Numbered from the stretch's first letter, positions 1-12,757 are shown. The stretch: 36,396 nt of DNA from Streptomyces albospinus (GCF_014648695.1 NZ_BMRP01000024.1:37203-73598), one strand, 5' to 3'. Program-made: numbers and translations. The notes: generated by a model from the letters alone, not told the origin.

Positions 1-593
1 GGCCGGCCGGGGTGGACGGTGGCCAGCACGGCGGCCCGTACGCAGGCCGCGTCGTCGAAGAAGTGCGGGTTGTCGTGCCCGGCCGCGGGCGGGCGCAGCC
101 CGGCGGCGAGGTTGGCGAGCCCTGCCCGTACGGAGATCCGGGCGCGCAGCGGGGGCGCCGCACCGGCCTCCGCCGCCGCCTCCGCGGCCAGCGTGTGCCA
201 GGCGCGGTCGAGGGCGGCCCGGACCCGGCCGGACCGCCCGGGGCCGCGGCCCGCGGCGAGCACCGACTCCGCGGTGAACGCGGCCCATTCGGCGTCGTCG
301 GAGGGGCCCAGCAGCAGCGGCGCGGGCCGCTGGTTGAGCGCGATCGGCACCGGGAGCGCGGTGGTCGCGGTCCGCTCGGCGAAGTCGTCCAGCTCGCGGG
401 CCAGCCGCCGGGTCCAGGCCGGCATCCGGGCCGACCGGTGCCGGGCCGCGGGCCACCCGGCGGCGTCCCCGGCGGCCAGACCGAGCAGCAGCCCTTCGAC
501 GCGCGAGCGGAGGTGCACGGCGTCCCCGGCACCGGCACCCGGCCACGGAACCGGAACCGGAACCGGAACCCTGGTTTCACCGACGGCCGTCAT
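1..593 (-). CDS. ADP-ribosylglycohydrolase family protein, second of a pair (3' end outside window)
   Basis: Reading leftward from an ATG at 593, an open frame of about 197 codons runs off the window edge. Residues about 31-45 contain GLLLGLAAGDAAGWPA, the first DraG/ARH signature (G-x3-G-D-x2-G), and an SDDAEW segment matches the position of the second, metal-binding T-D-D-T-type motif. The C-terminal D-x-D-T motif is not visible because the gene is truncated by the window. Family members remove ADP-ribose from proteins or small molecules using two divalent metals; the substrate here is unknown. Its start codon overlaps the stop codon of the upstream family member in an ATGA, so the two are translationally coupled. 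The N-terminus carries an odd VPVPVPVP stretch from a hexanucleotide repeat. Confidence in the family is good; activity is unproven since the second motif lacks the usual Thr. Confidence 0.75.
   Translation of the reverse strand, partial: MTAVGETRVPVPVPVPWPGAGAGDAVHLRSRVEGLLLGLAAGDAAGWPAARHRSARMPAWTRRLARELDDFAERTATTALPVPIALNQRPAPLLLGPSDDAEWAAFTAESVLAAGRGPGRSGRVRAALDRAWHTLAAEAAAEAGAAPPLRARISVRAGLANLAAGLRPPAAGHDNPHFFDDAACVRAAVLATVHPGR
547..570. repeat. Hexanucleotide repeat (GGAACC)n inside the N-terminus of the truncated gene
   Basis: Four consecutive GGAACC units are read on the plus strand; on the coding (minus) strand these are GGTTCC units translated as alternating Val-Pro. It is a simple tandem repeat near the start of the ADP-ribosylglycohydrolase-family gene. 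Six-base units preserve the frame when copy number changes. Confidence 0.85.
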
Positions 594-1624
594 CCGGCGC
601 TCACCGCGGCCCCGGCGTCGACCGCGGCTCCGGCGCCCACCGCGGCCCCGCCCGCAACCACCAGCAACTCCGCGACGTTCAGCACGTGGTAGCCCGCCAC
701 CGACGGCAGACAGCTGCCGCGCGCCGGGCCGATCGCGGCGGCCCACACGGCGGGGATCGCCGCGGCCCCGCGCAACGCCCCCGCCAGCGCGCCGGCGACC
801 GCCCCGGTGGTGTCGGCGTCGCGCCCCATGTTGACCGCGGTCAGCACCGATCCGGCGGGATCGCCGCCGGCCGCGGCGAACGCGCCGAACGCCAGCCCGA
901 CCGCCTCGGGCGCCAGATCCGTCCAGGGATACCCGTCGATCACCACGGCGTCCCGCACCGCGTCCTCGACGGCGCGCCCCGCGGCACCGGCCCGGCGGGC
1001 CGCCGCCACCGCCCGCCGCAGCGACCGCCCGGTCCAGGAGTCCTCCGGTACGGCGGCGAGTGCGGCGGCGAGCACCGCGTCGGGGGAGTCGGCCGTCATC
1101 GCGGCGGCGACCCCGGCGGCCACCGCCCGGCCGCCTAGGATGCCCTCGCCGTCGTGGCTGACCGCGCCGTCCACGGCGGCCAGCCGGGCGGCCTCGGCGG
1201 GCCGGCCGGCCGCGAACACCCCGAACGGCGCGGCCCGCATGGCCAGTCCGTCGCTCCAGGCGTGCCGGTGCTGGGCGGAGCGGGGCGCGGCCAGGCCGCG
1301 GCGCAGGTTCTCCAGGGTGCCGCGTTCGCTGAAGCCGGCGCCGCGGAACGGCCCTTCGTCGCGGTCGGCGAGGCACCGGCGCCAGGCGGCCTCGACGTGA
1401 GCGGTGGTCAGCGCCGCACCGTGCTCGGCGAGCAGCAGGCCGGAGAAGAGCGCGTACTCGGTGTCGTCGGTGCCGGCCGGGTCGGCCGTGACGAACCCCT
1501 CGATCCGCCCCCAGCGGCAACGGATCTGATCTGGTGTCAGATTCTCTGCGGGGGCGCCCAGCGCGTCCCCGGCGGCCAGTCCGAGCATCGCTCCGCGCGC
1601 CCGGTCCGCCACGTTTCCGCCCAC
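590..1624 (-). CDS. ADP-ribosylglycohydrolase (DraG/ARH) family protein
   Basis: A 344-residue protein with all three family signatures: GAMLGLAAGDALGAPAE at residues 11-27, the metal-binding TDDTEY at 52-57 and NMGRDADTTGAVAGALAGA at 265-283 with Asp269 and Asp271. The family hydrolyses the ADP-ribose bond on Arg, Ser or acetyl esters with two Mg/Mn ions; the target cannot be read from sequence. The C-terminus (about the last 25 residues) is low-complexity Gly/Ala/Val. The GTG start at 1624 was chosen because GAAGGG lies 8 bases upstream (minus strand, 1638-1633). The stop overlaps the next gene's ATG by four bases. It sits upstream of a VIT-family gene and gltBD, transcribed away from them. 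It is predicted cytoplasmic, with no signal peptide. Confidence 0.85.
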   Translation of the reverse strand: MGGNVADRARGAMLGLAAGDALGAPAENLTPDQIRCRWGRIEGFVTADPAGTDDTEYALFSGLLLAEHGAALTTAHVEAAWRRCLADRDEGPFRGAGFSERGTLENLRRGLAAPRSAQHRHAWSDGLAMRAAPFGVFAAGRPAEAARLAAVDGAVSHDGEGILGGRAVAAGVAAAMTADSPDAVLAAALAAVPEDSWTGRSLRRAVAAARRAGAAGRAVEDAVRDAVVIDGYPWTDLAPEAVGLAFGAFAAAGGDPAGSVLTAVNMGRDADTTGAVAGALAGALRGAAAIPAVWAAAIGPARGSCLPSVAGYHVLNVAELLVVAGGAAVGAGAAVDAGAAVSAG

Positions 1625-1984
1625 GCTGCCCGCCCTTCGGTCGTACGGCTCGACACCGCGGCCCGGGACGCCGCGGGCCGCTGCCCCGTATCCGTGCCAC
1701 GCGGCGGCCCGGCTCTCCTGCCCCGGGCGGCAGGGTCACCCGGTCGACGTCCTCGGGGCCCCGTGCGCGACGGCAGGTCCCCGGGTCGGTGTGGCCCGCG
1801 ACGGGCCCCGAAAACGCCGTGTGACCCGGATCTCAGGCCAGCGCTTTCGGAAAAACCGCAGGTCAGCGGGGTAAGTACGGCCTTCCTTGCTAGCGGTGGA
1901 GGCTAATTCGCGCATAACTTCGAGGTGTTGGAGGGGAAAGTGCCGCCATCGGCCCACACCTCGCTGAAGGGAGTAGGTCCCGAT
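1625..1984. other. 360-bp divergent intergenic region
   Basis: This lies between the ADP-ribosylglycohydrolase gene (minus) and the VIT-family gene (plus). It contains an 8-bp perfect inverted repeat, GCGGCCCG (1658-1665) and CGGGCCGC (1674-1681), 34 bases upstream of the GTG start of the minus gene, suitable for an operator or 5'-UTR hairpin. AT-richer sequence at about 1850-1920 (for example GGCTAATTCGCGCATAACTT) probably holds the promoter of the plus gene, but no convincing -35/-10 pair could be fixed. No coding sequence is supported here. Confidence 0.6.
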
Positions 1985-2725
1985 ATGTCCGTCATGGAGA
2001 TCATGGATGCCGCTGCGCCGACGCATGTGGCGCACCGCGACAATCACACCCACCGCGATGTGAACGGCGGCTGGCTGCGCCCCGCCGTCTTCGGCGCGAT
2101 GGACGGCCTGGTGTCCAATCTCGCGCTGATGACGGGTGTCGCCGGCGGCGCGGTGTCGCAGCAGACGATCATCATCACCGGCCTCGCGGGGCTCGCGGCC
2201 GGCGCGTTCTCGATGGCCGCGGGGGAGTACACCTCGGTCGCCTCGCAGCGCGAGCTGGTGATGGCCGAGCTGGACGTCGAGCGGACCCAGCTGAGCCGGC
2301 ACCCGAAGGACGAGCAGGCGGAGCTGGCGGCGCTCTACGAGTCCCGCGGGGTGGAGCCGGAACTCGCCCGGCAGGTCGCCGAGCAGTTGTCGCGCGACCC
2401 CGAGCAGGCGCTGGAGATCCACGCCCGCGAGGAATTGGGCATCGACCCGTCGGACCTTCCTTCTCCGGCCGTCGCCGCCGTTTCCTCCTTCGGATCCTTT
2501 GCGTTGGGCGCTCTTCTGCCTGTCCTTCCTTATCTGTTGGGGGCTTCCGCGCTCTGGCCCGCGGTGCTGCTGGCCCTGGCCGGGCTCTTCGGCTGCGGTG
2601 CGGTCGTGGCGCGTGTGACGGCCCGCTCGTGGTGGTTCAGCGGACTGCGCCAACTGGCCCTGGGTGGCGCCGCGGCGGGCGTGACCTACGCCCTGGGAGC
2701 GCTGTTCGGCACCGTCGTGAGCTGA
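1985..2725 (+). CDS. VIT1/CCC1-family membrane protein (putative Fe/Mn transporter)
   Basis: A 246-residue membrane protein of the vacuolar iron transporter (VIT1/CCC1) family, which exports Fe2+ or Mn2+ from the cytosol in characterised members. The N-terminal part holds the family signature RPAVFGAMDGLVSNLALMTG leading into TM1. A second helix, the hydrophilic Glu-rich cytoplasmic region (about residues 90-150, ELDVERTQLSRHPKDEQAEL and following, with several Glu that bind metal in the family) and three C-terminal hydrophobic segments follow. The ATG at 1985 is preferred over an in-frame GTG at 1925 because GAAGGGAG (1966-1973) sits at proper distance and homologues begin near this point. 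A His/Asp-rich N-terminus (THVAHRDNHTHRD) may contribute to metal binding, which is inference. It stands alone upstream of gltB, with no terminator visible between. Confidence 0.8.
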   Translation: MSVMEIMDAAAPTHVAHRDNHTHRDVNGGWLRPAVFGAMDGLVSNLALMTGVAGGAVSQQTIIITGLAGLAAGAFSMAAGEYTSVASQRELVMAELDVERTQLSRHPKDEQAELAALYESRGVEPELARQVAEQLSRDPEQALEIHAREELGIDPSDLPSPAVAAVSSFGSFALGALLPVLPYLLGASALWPAVLLALAGLFGCGAVVARVTARSWWFSGLRQLALGGAAAGVTYALGALFGTVVS

Positions 2726-2745
2726 GGCCCCGGAACGGCGAAGGG

Positions 2746-2774
2746 TTGACGTCCCCTACGGGTGACCGCATCAT
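2746..2774 (+). promoter_or_regulatory. Candidate gltB promoter
   Basis: TTGACG at 2746-2751 is followed after 17 bases by CATCAT at 2769-2774, a plausible housekeeping-sigma promoter. The predicted start at about 2781 would fall on the GlnR-like array, consistent with repression, but other promoters further downstream are equally possible. Confidence 0.3.
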
Positions 2775-2780
2775 TACCGC

Positions 2781-2807
2781 GTTACTCAGCGGTTTCGGTT
2801 TGTTGAC
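2781..2807 (-). promoter_or_regulatory. Candidate GlnR binding array upstream of gltB (three half-sites)
   Basis: Read on the minus strand this is GTCAA-n6-GAAAC-n6-GTAAC, three half-sites at exact 11-bp intervals. The actinobacterial GlnR consensus is gTnAC-n6-GaAAc, repeated with 6-bp spacing. Two half-sites match fully and one differs at one base. The match was made by eye; GlnR control of this operon is inferred. Confidence 0.5.
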
Positions 2808-2966
2808 AGCCGGGCATAAGGCCTTGGCGTCGCGGGCAACGTCGCTCGCCGGACGCCGCAGTACGGGGCGGCCCCGTTTCCGTCCGCGTCCCACTTGAGA
2901 CTCACCGCATGCGCGGTGTCCGCATGCTGGAAGGCACTATCCGCTTTTCGAGAAGCGGGCCATCCT

Positions 2967-2982
2967 GTAACCTGCACGAAAT
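2967..2982 (+). promoter_or_regulatory. Second candidate GlnR site upstream of gltB
   Basis: GTAAC-CTGCAC-GAAAT matches the consensus gTnAC-n6-GaAAc except for the last base. It lies 62 bases upstream of the gltB ATG, in the opposite orientation to the array at 2781-2807. Confidence 0.45.
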
Positions 2983-3044
2983 TTCGCGGAGGGCCAACGT
3001 CGTCCCTCGGCAATGCCTATGCCACGACGACGTTGGGAGAGCCG

Positions 3045-9147
<6,103 letters not shown>

Positions 9148-9166
9148 GCGGCCGTCACCTGATGTC

Positions 9167-9184
9167 CCGTACAACGTCGTACGG
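9167..9184. repeat. Small inverted repeat after gltD
   Basis: CCGTAC, a 6-base loop and GTACGG form a perfect short hairpin 20 bases after the gltD stop, upstream of the main terminator. It may help stabilise the 3' end of the message. Confidence 0.4.
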
Positions 9185-9219
9185 AGGCATGGGGACCGGG
9201 TGAATCCCGGGACCCGTGT

Positions 9220-9260
9220 GCGGCGCCTGTCCCCTCCCCCGACCGGAGGGCAGGCGCCGC
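9220..9260. terminator. Terminator between gltD and the convergent flavin-reductase-like gene
   Basis: GCGGCGCCTG (9220-9229) pairs perfectly with CAGGCGCCGC (9251-9260), and an inner CCCTCC/GGAGGG extends the stem to 16 bp with a 2-base bulge. There is no T-run, as usual in streptomycetes. It can serve both converging transcripts. Confidence 0.8.
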
Positions 9261-9287
9261 GCTCTTGTCCGGGCGCCGGCGCTGCCC

Positions 9288-9857
9288 CTAGGCGTCCCGC
9301 TGGGCCGGGAAGCGCCGCCCCAACTGCCGCGCCAGCTCCCGTGCGGGCGCCGGTACGGCGGGCGGCGGGGGCGTGACCGGCGGCCGGAAATCGTGCACCG
9401 GCGGGCGCCAGGCCGAGACGTCGACGGTGCCGTCGCCCAGCGGCAGCACCCAGCGCGGGTCCGCGTGCACCCGCAGCACCTGCGCCTCGATCTGCGTCCA
9501 GGCGCCGTCGGTCACCGTTCGCTCACCGACCCTGCGCGCCTCCAACTGCACGGGGCAGTACGCCAGTCGGGGCGGCCGTACCAGCTCGGACGGTTCCGTC
9601 CAGGGTGCCTGGTCCGCGTCGGTCCCGACGCCCGCCCCCTCCTCGGCCGCTGCCTCCTTCGGTGGGAGGTTGAAGACGACGTCCGGCCGTACGGCGAGAT
9701 TCTGCGCGGTCCGTCCTCGGGCCGGCAGCCAGACGCTCACCACCGGGCCGAGATCCCACCGGATCCGCAGCGTGACCAGCACGAACGTGCCGTCGTCGTT
9801 CTCCGTGGACAGCAGCGCCGGCACGACCGAACTGCTTTTCTCCAGCGCGGTTTCCAT
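9288..9857 (-). CDS. Flavin reductase-like (FMN-binding split barrel) protein
   Basis: A 189-residue protein resembling the flavin-reductase-like FMN-binding family. Its first half reads METALEKSSSVVPALL followed by a conserved STENDDGTFVLVTLRIRWDL block and VSVWLPARGRTAQNLAVRPDVVFNLP, where phosphate and FMN binding would occur. SELVRPPRLAYCPVQLEA in the middle is the usual dimer-interface strand. The C-terminal 40 residues are Pro/Arg-rich and variable. Partner and substrate are unknown. It is divergent from an ArsR-type gene 67 bases away. A -10 like TATCCT ends 7 bases before the ATG, so the mRNA is probably leaderless. An inverted repeat at 9883-9898 covers its -35 zone, suggesting control by the neighbouring regulator. 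Confidence 0.7.
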   Translation of the reverse strand: METALEKSSSVVPALLSTENDDGTFVLVTLRIRWDLGPVVSVWLPARGRTAQNLAVRPDVVFNLPPKEAAAEEGAGVGTDADQAPWTEPSELVRPPRLAYCPVQLEARRVGERTVTDGAWTQIEAQVLRVHADPRWVLPLGDGTVDVSAWRPPVHDFRPPVTPPPPAVPAPARELARQLGRRFPAQRDA

Positions 9858-9882
9858 GCCCTTGAGGATAGGAGCCGGACGA

Positions 9883-9898
9883 TTCGGTTCTCACCGAA
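9883..9898. promoter_or_regulatory. Inverted repeat (candidate operator) in the divergent promoter region
   Basis: TTCGGT-TCTC-ACCGAA is a perfect 6-bp inverted repeat with a 4-base spacer. It lies between -10-like boxes of both divergent genes: TATCCT at 9870-9865 on the minus strand and TACGCT at 9913-9918 on the plus strand. A single dimer here could control both, and the adjacent ArsR-type protein is the obvious candidate. Confidence 0.5.
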
Positions 9899-9924
9899 GT
9901 GTTATATGTGATTACGCTCTGCAC

Positions 9925-10689
9925 ATGAACCGATGGGACGCCGATCACGAAAGCACCGCGGAGACCCCCGATCTGGCCGCTCTCGCGGCGCTGCTCGCGG
10001 ACCGTACCCGCGCCGCCATCTGCATCGCCCTGCTCGACGGAGGCACCTGGACCGCCGGCGAACTGGCCGAATACGCCGGGGTCGCACCGTCCACCGCGAC
10101 CGAGCACCTCAACCTCCTGGTCTCCGGCGGGCTGCTGGCCGAGGAGCGGCAGGGCCGGCGGCGCTATGTCCGGCTGGCCGGGCCGCACACCGCCGAGACC
10201 CTGGAGAACCTCGCCGGGCTGGCCCCGTACCGCCAGGTCAGGATCCGCTCGCTGGCCGAGGCCAACCACCGGAGGGCGCTGCACCACGCGCGGACCTGCT
10301 ACGACCACATCGCCGGGGCGCTCGGTGTGGCCATCGCCGAAACGATGACCGAACGCGGGCTGCTGGCACGGGAGTACGGCCTGGTGCTCACCACGGCCGG
10401 TGCCGACTGGCTGGCCGCCCTCGGCATCCCCGAGGCCGGCTACTCGCCGACCCACCGGGCGCACGTCCGCACCTGTCTCGACTGGACCTCGCGCCGCCAG
10501 CACCTCTCCGGTGCGGTCGGCGCGGCCCTCTACCGGCACGCGCTGGAGCACCGCTGGATCGTCAAGGCCCCGGCCAGCCGCATCCTCGCGGTCACCGAGT
10601 CCGGGCGGGCCGCCTTCCGCTCCCAACTGGGGCTGCCCACCGAGGTGTTGACGCCCACCCCGGCGGTGCTGCCACCGCGCGGCCCGTAG
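9925..10689 (+). CDS. ArsR-family (winged helix) transcriptional regulator
   Basis: A 254-residue protein. Residues about 12-85 form an ArsR-type winged helix: LAALLADRTRAAICIALLDG, then TAGELAEYAGVAPSTATEHLNLL as the recognition helix-turn-helix, then GRRRYVRLA as the wing. The remaining 170 residues (from about LAPYRQVRIRSLAEANHRRALHHARTC) form a helical extension with another possible winged-helix-like segment, longer than classical metal-sensing ArsR proteins. No CxC metal site is visible in the recognition helix. The ATG at 9925 was chosen because TACGCT (9913-9918) ends 6 bases upstream, the pattern of a leaderless message, and no ribosome binding site is present. It probably controls itself and the divergent flavin-reductase-like gene. 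Confidence 0.8.
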   Translation: MNRWDADHESTAETPDLAALAALLADRTRAAICIALLDGGTWTAGELAEYAGVAPSTATEHLNLLVSGGLLAEERQGRRRYVRLAGPHTAETLENLAGLAPYRQVRIRSLAEANHRRALHHARTCYDHIAGALGVAIAETMTERGLLAREYGLVLTTAGADWLAALGIPEAGYSPTHRAHVRTCLDWTSRRQHLSGAVGAALYRHALEHRWIVKAPASRILAVTESGRAAFRSQLGLPTEVLTPTPAVLPPRGP

Positions 10690-10797
10690 GGCCGTCCGTC
10701 CGCCGCCGGGCGGGCGCCCCTACGGACATCACAGGGGCGGTGGCCTTCCCGGCGTCACCGGCGGCCCGGCACCTCACCGGGCAGGCGCCGAACGTCA

Positions 10798-10822
10798 ACG
10801 GGGGCGCGCCCGCAGCGCCCGT
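10798..10822. terminator. Possible terminator between convergent genes
   Basis: ACGGGGGCGC (10798-10807) and GCGCCCGT (10815-10822) form an 8-bp stem with a 2-base bulge and a 7-base loop, in the 147-bp gap between the ArsR-type gene and the convergent PPOX gene. It is a moderate candidate in very GC-rich sequence. Confidence 0.4.
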
Positions 10823-10836
10823 CGAGGCGCCGCGCG

Positions 10837-11310
10837 TCAGGCGTCCGGTTCGACGAGGCGGGCCGGGAAGCCGCCGGTCGCGATCGGGCCCCAGCGGCGC
10901 GGCGTCACCCGGATCAGGGACTTGCCCTGCTTGCGCATCGCCGCGCGGTACTCGTCCCAGTCCGGGTGCTCGCCGGCGATGTTGCGGTAGTACTCGACCA
11001 GCGGCTCGACGGAGTCCGGGGCGTCGATCACCTCGGCCTCCCCGTCGACCTGCACCCACGGGCCGTTCCACTCGTCGGACAGCACCAGCACGCTGACCGA
11101 GGACACCCGGCGGGCGTTGCGGGCCTTGGCGCGCTCCGGATACGTCGACATCACCAGCCGCCCGGAGTCGTCCACCCCGCAGGTCAGCGGCGAGCACTGC
11201 GGGGTGCCGTCGGAGCGGCGGGTGAGCAGGATCGCACGGTGCCGGGGGCGGACGAACTCCAGCAGGGCGGGCAGTTCTACGCGTGTGCTGGTGGCGATGG
11301 AAGGGCTCAT
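10837..11310 (-). CDS. PPOX-class (F420-dependent) flavoprotein
   Basis: A 157-residue single-domain split-barrel protein of the pyridoxamine-phosphate-oxidase-like family. The line starting LPALLEFVRPRHRAILLTRRSDGTPQCSPLTC, then VMSTYPERAKARNARR, is typical of the PPOX class called F420-dependent in actinobacteria. A Trp-rich WNGPWVQVDGEAEVID strand and the C-terminal RVTPRRWG complete the fold. Whether it binds F420, FMN or haem cannot be decided from sequence. The ATG at 11310 is preferred because TAGGCT (minus, 11324-11319) ends 7 bases before it, making a leaderless start. A 14-bp palindrome lies just upstream. It lies 63 bases downstream of, and in the same direction as, a lipoprotein gene but appears to have its own promoter. 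Confidence 0.8.
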   Translation of the reverse strand: MSPSIATSTRVELPALLEFVRPRHRAILLTRRSDGTPQCSPLTCGVDDSGRLVMSTYPERAKARNARRVSSVSVLVLSDEWNGPWVQVDGEAEVIDAPDSVEPLVEYYRNIAGEHPDWDEYRAAMRKQGKSLIRVTPRRWGPIATGGFPARLVEPDA

Positions 11311-11328
11311 GGGCGCGAGCCTAGGCCG

Positions 11329-11342
11329 TGGAGTGCACTCCA
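11329..11342. promoter_or_regulatory. 14-bp perfect palindrome at the PPOX gene promoter (MerR-like operator)
   Basis: TGGAGTGCACTCCA is perfectly palindromic and lies directly upstream of the TAGGCT -10 box, between it and the expected -35 position. MerR-family operators often read CTTGGAGT-(n)-ACTCCAAG and occupy the promoter spacer. No MerR gene is in the window, so any regulator is unlinked. Confidence 0.45.
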
Positions 11343-11373
11343 ACGTGGGTGGCCGGGCCCGGCGAGCCGCCTG

Positions 11374-11871
11374 TCAGCCCTTCAGCAGCTGCCTGCCGGT
11401 GGCCGCGTCCACGATCTTGCGGCCCGCCAGCGGGCTCTTCAGCTGCACCTTCACCTTGTCGGTGGCCAGTTGCTCGGTGCACATCCCCTTCGCGCTCTTC
11501 TTCTTGCCCCAGCCGGTGACCACCACCAGGTCCTTCGACTCCAGGCTGCGGGCGCCGAAACGGACGTCGCAGGCGCTGTGGCCGACGGTCACCGTGATCT
11601 CCCGCACGCCGGTGCTCTGCGGGCGGTCGGCGCCGGCCAGCGGGAGCAGCGCCTCCTGGCGGCCGGCCACGGGCGAGACCTTCGGCCAGTCCTGCACTAT
11701 CTGGGCGGCCCGCCGGCCGAAGGCGTCCTGCGGCGTGGCCGGCGCCGCGGCGCCCACCCGCTGCTCTCCCTTGGCGCAGCCGGAGAGCGCGACGGCGCCG
11801 GCCGCCGCCACGGACAGGGCGAGGGCGACCATACGAATGCGGGAACGGGAGCGGTGAGCGGCGTACTGCAT
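11374..11871 (-). CDS. Small secreted lipoprotein of unknown function
   Basis: A 165-residue protein with a lipoprotein signal: basic MQYAAHRSRSRIR, hydrophobic MVALALSVAAAGAVA, then lipobox LSGC at about residues 29-32, giving a mature protein anchored on Cys outside the membrane. The mature part has no domain I recognise; it contains a TVTVGHSACDVRFGARSLESKD segment and a later CTEQL, whose two Cys could form a disulfide, and a Lys-rich basic patch (GWGKKKSAKG). The ATG at 11871 has an ideal AGGAGG 7 bases upstream (minus, 11883-11878). Transcription may continue to the PPOX gene 63 bases downstream. The function is unknown. Confidence 0.75.
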   Translation of the reverse strand: MQYAAHRSRSRIRMVALALSVAAAGAVALSGCAKGEQRVGAAAPATPQDAFGRRAAQIVQDWPKVSPVAGRQEALLPLAGADRPQSTGVREITVTVGHSACDVRFGARSLESKDLVVVTGWGKKKSAKGMCTEQLATDKVKVQLKSPLAGRKIVDAATGRQLLKG

Positions 11872-12018
11872 GACATGCCTCCTTGGGTCGCCGATGGGAC
11901 GCGGCAGGGGCGCGACGGGTTCCGCCGGGATCCGCGCCGGGCGCTTTCGCCGTCCGCTCAATCCGCCCACGGCACAAAGCGGAGACCGGCCGTGGGTGCG
12001 GCGGCTAGCGTCCCGGAC

Positions 12019-12756
12019 ATGGACGCAGCACTCCCGCAGATCGGCCGGCACGTCTGGCAACTCCCGTTCCCCGTAGGGCATGTGTACCTCGTCGCCCTGC
12101 CCGGCGACGGCTACGCCGCGATCGACACCGGCATCCCCGGATCGGCCCCCGCCGTCCTCGGCGCCCTGGCCCGGCTCGGCGCACCGCCCGCCGCGCTGCG
12201 GCAGATCGTGCTCACCCACTGCCACGTGGACCACATGGGCTCGGCCGCCGAACTCGTCGACGCCTCCGGCGCCCGCGTACTGGCCGGCGCCCTCGACGCC
12301 CCGTACATCCGCGGCACCGCCCCCGAACCGCCGCCGGTCCTCGGCCCGTCCGAACGGCAGCTGCACGAAGGCATCATGGCGGGGCTCGCGGCCGGCGGGA
12401 TGCCGCCGCCGCGCCACACCGAGGTCGACCGCGAGCTGCACGACGGCGACACCCTCGACGACTGGCACGAACCCGTACGTGTGCTGCACGTTCCCGGCCA
12501 CACGCCGGGCGGCATCGCGCTGCACCTTCCGGAGAGCCGGCTGCTCTTCCCCGGCGACATCATCGGCGCCGACCCGGACGGCGGGCACGCGGTCCTCGGC
12601 CCGTTCAACGTCGAACGCGCCGCGGCCATCGCGTCGTTCCGGCGGCTGGCCGCCCTGGACGACGTCGACACGGTCTGCGTACCGCACGGCGGCCCGATCC
12701 GCTCCGGCGCCCGCGAGGTGCTGGCGGCGGCCACGCCGGAGCAGGACTGGCGCTGA
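12019..12756 (+). CDS. Metallo-beta-lactamase-fold hydrolase
   Basis: A 245-residue MBL-fold protein. Metal ligands are evident: His67, His69, Asp71 and His72 in HCHVDH; the next His in VLHVPGHTPGG; Asp in LLFPGDIIG; and a late His in CVPHGGP. This is the glyoxalase II-like arrangement with two metal sites, but lacks the C-terminal glutathione-binding domain of true glyoxalase II. The substrate is unknown; many such actinobacterial proteins are thioesterases or lactonases. The ATG at 12019 was chosen because TAGCGT (12006-12011) ends 7 bases before it and no ribosome binding site is seen, so it is probably leaderless. It is divergent from the lipoprotein gene (147 bases between) and convergent with the LacI-type gene. 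Confidence 0.8.
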   Translation: MDAALPQIGRHVWQLPFPVGHVYLVALPGDGYAAIDTGIPGSAPAVLGALARLGAPPAALRQIVLTHCHVDHMGSAAELVDASGARVLAGALDAPYIRGTAPEPPPVLGPSERQLHEGIMAGLAAGGMPPPRHTEVDRELHDGDTLDDWHEPVRVLHVPGHTPGGIALHLPESRLLFPGDIIGADPDGGHAVLGPFNVERAAAIASFRRLAALDDVDTVCVPHGGPIRSGAREVLAAATPEQDWR

Positions 12757-12757
12757 C

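Larger units (their letters stand above)
2726..3044. other. 319-bp leader region of gltB
   Basis: No gene is supported between the VIT-family stop and the gltB start. The region holds candidate GlnR half-sites at 2781-2807 and 2967-2982. It also holds two inverted repeats: CACCGC/GCGGTG at 2903-2918, and an 18-base imperfect palindrome at 2941-2958 (CCGCTT...AAGCGG). A 10-base palindrome CGAAATTTCG (2977-2986) overlaps the second GlnR-like site. It is clearly less GC-biased than its surroundings, as expected of a regulatory region. Confidence 0.7.

Noticed and set aside
1524..1542. Inverted repeat ATCTGA/TCAGAT inside the ADP-ribosylglycohydrolase gene
   Set aside because: It is within codons for residues about 28-34 of a conserved protein; a 6-bp arm repeat of this size can occur by chance.
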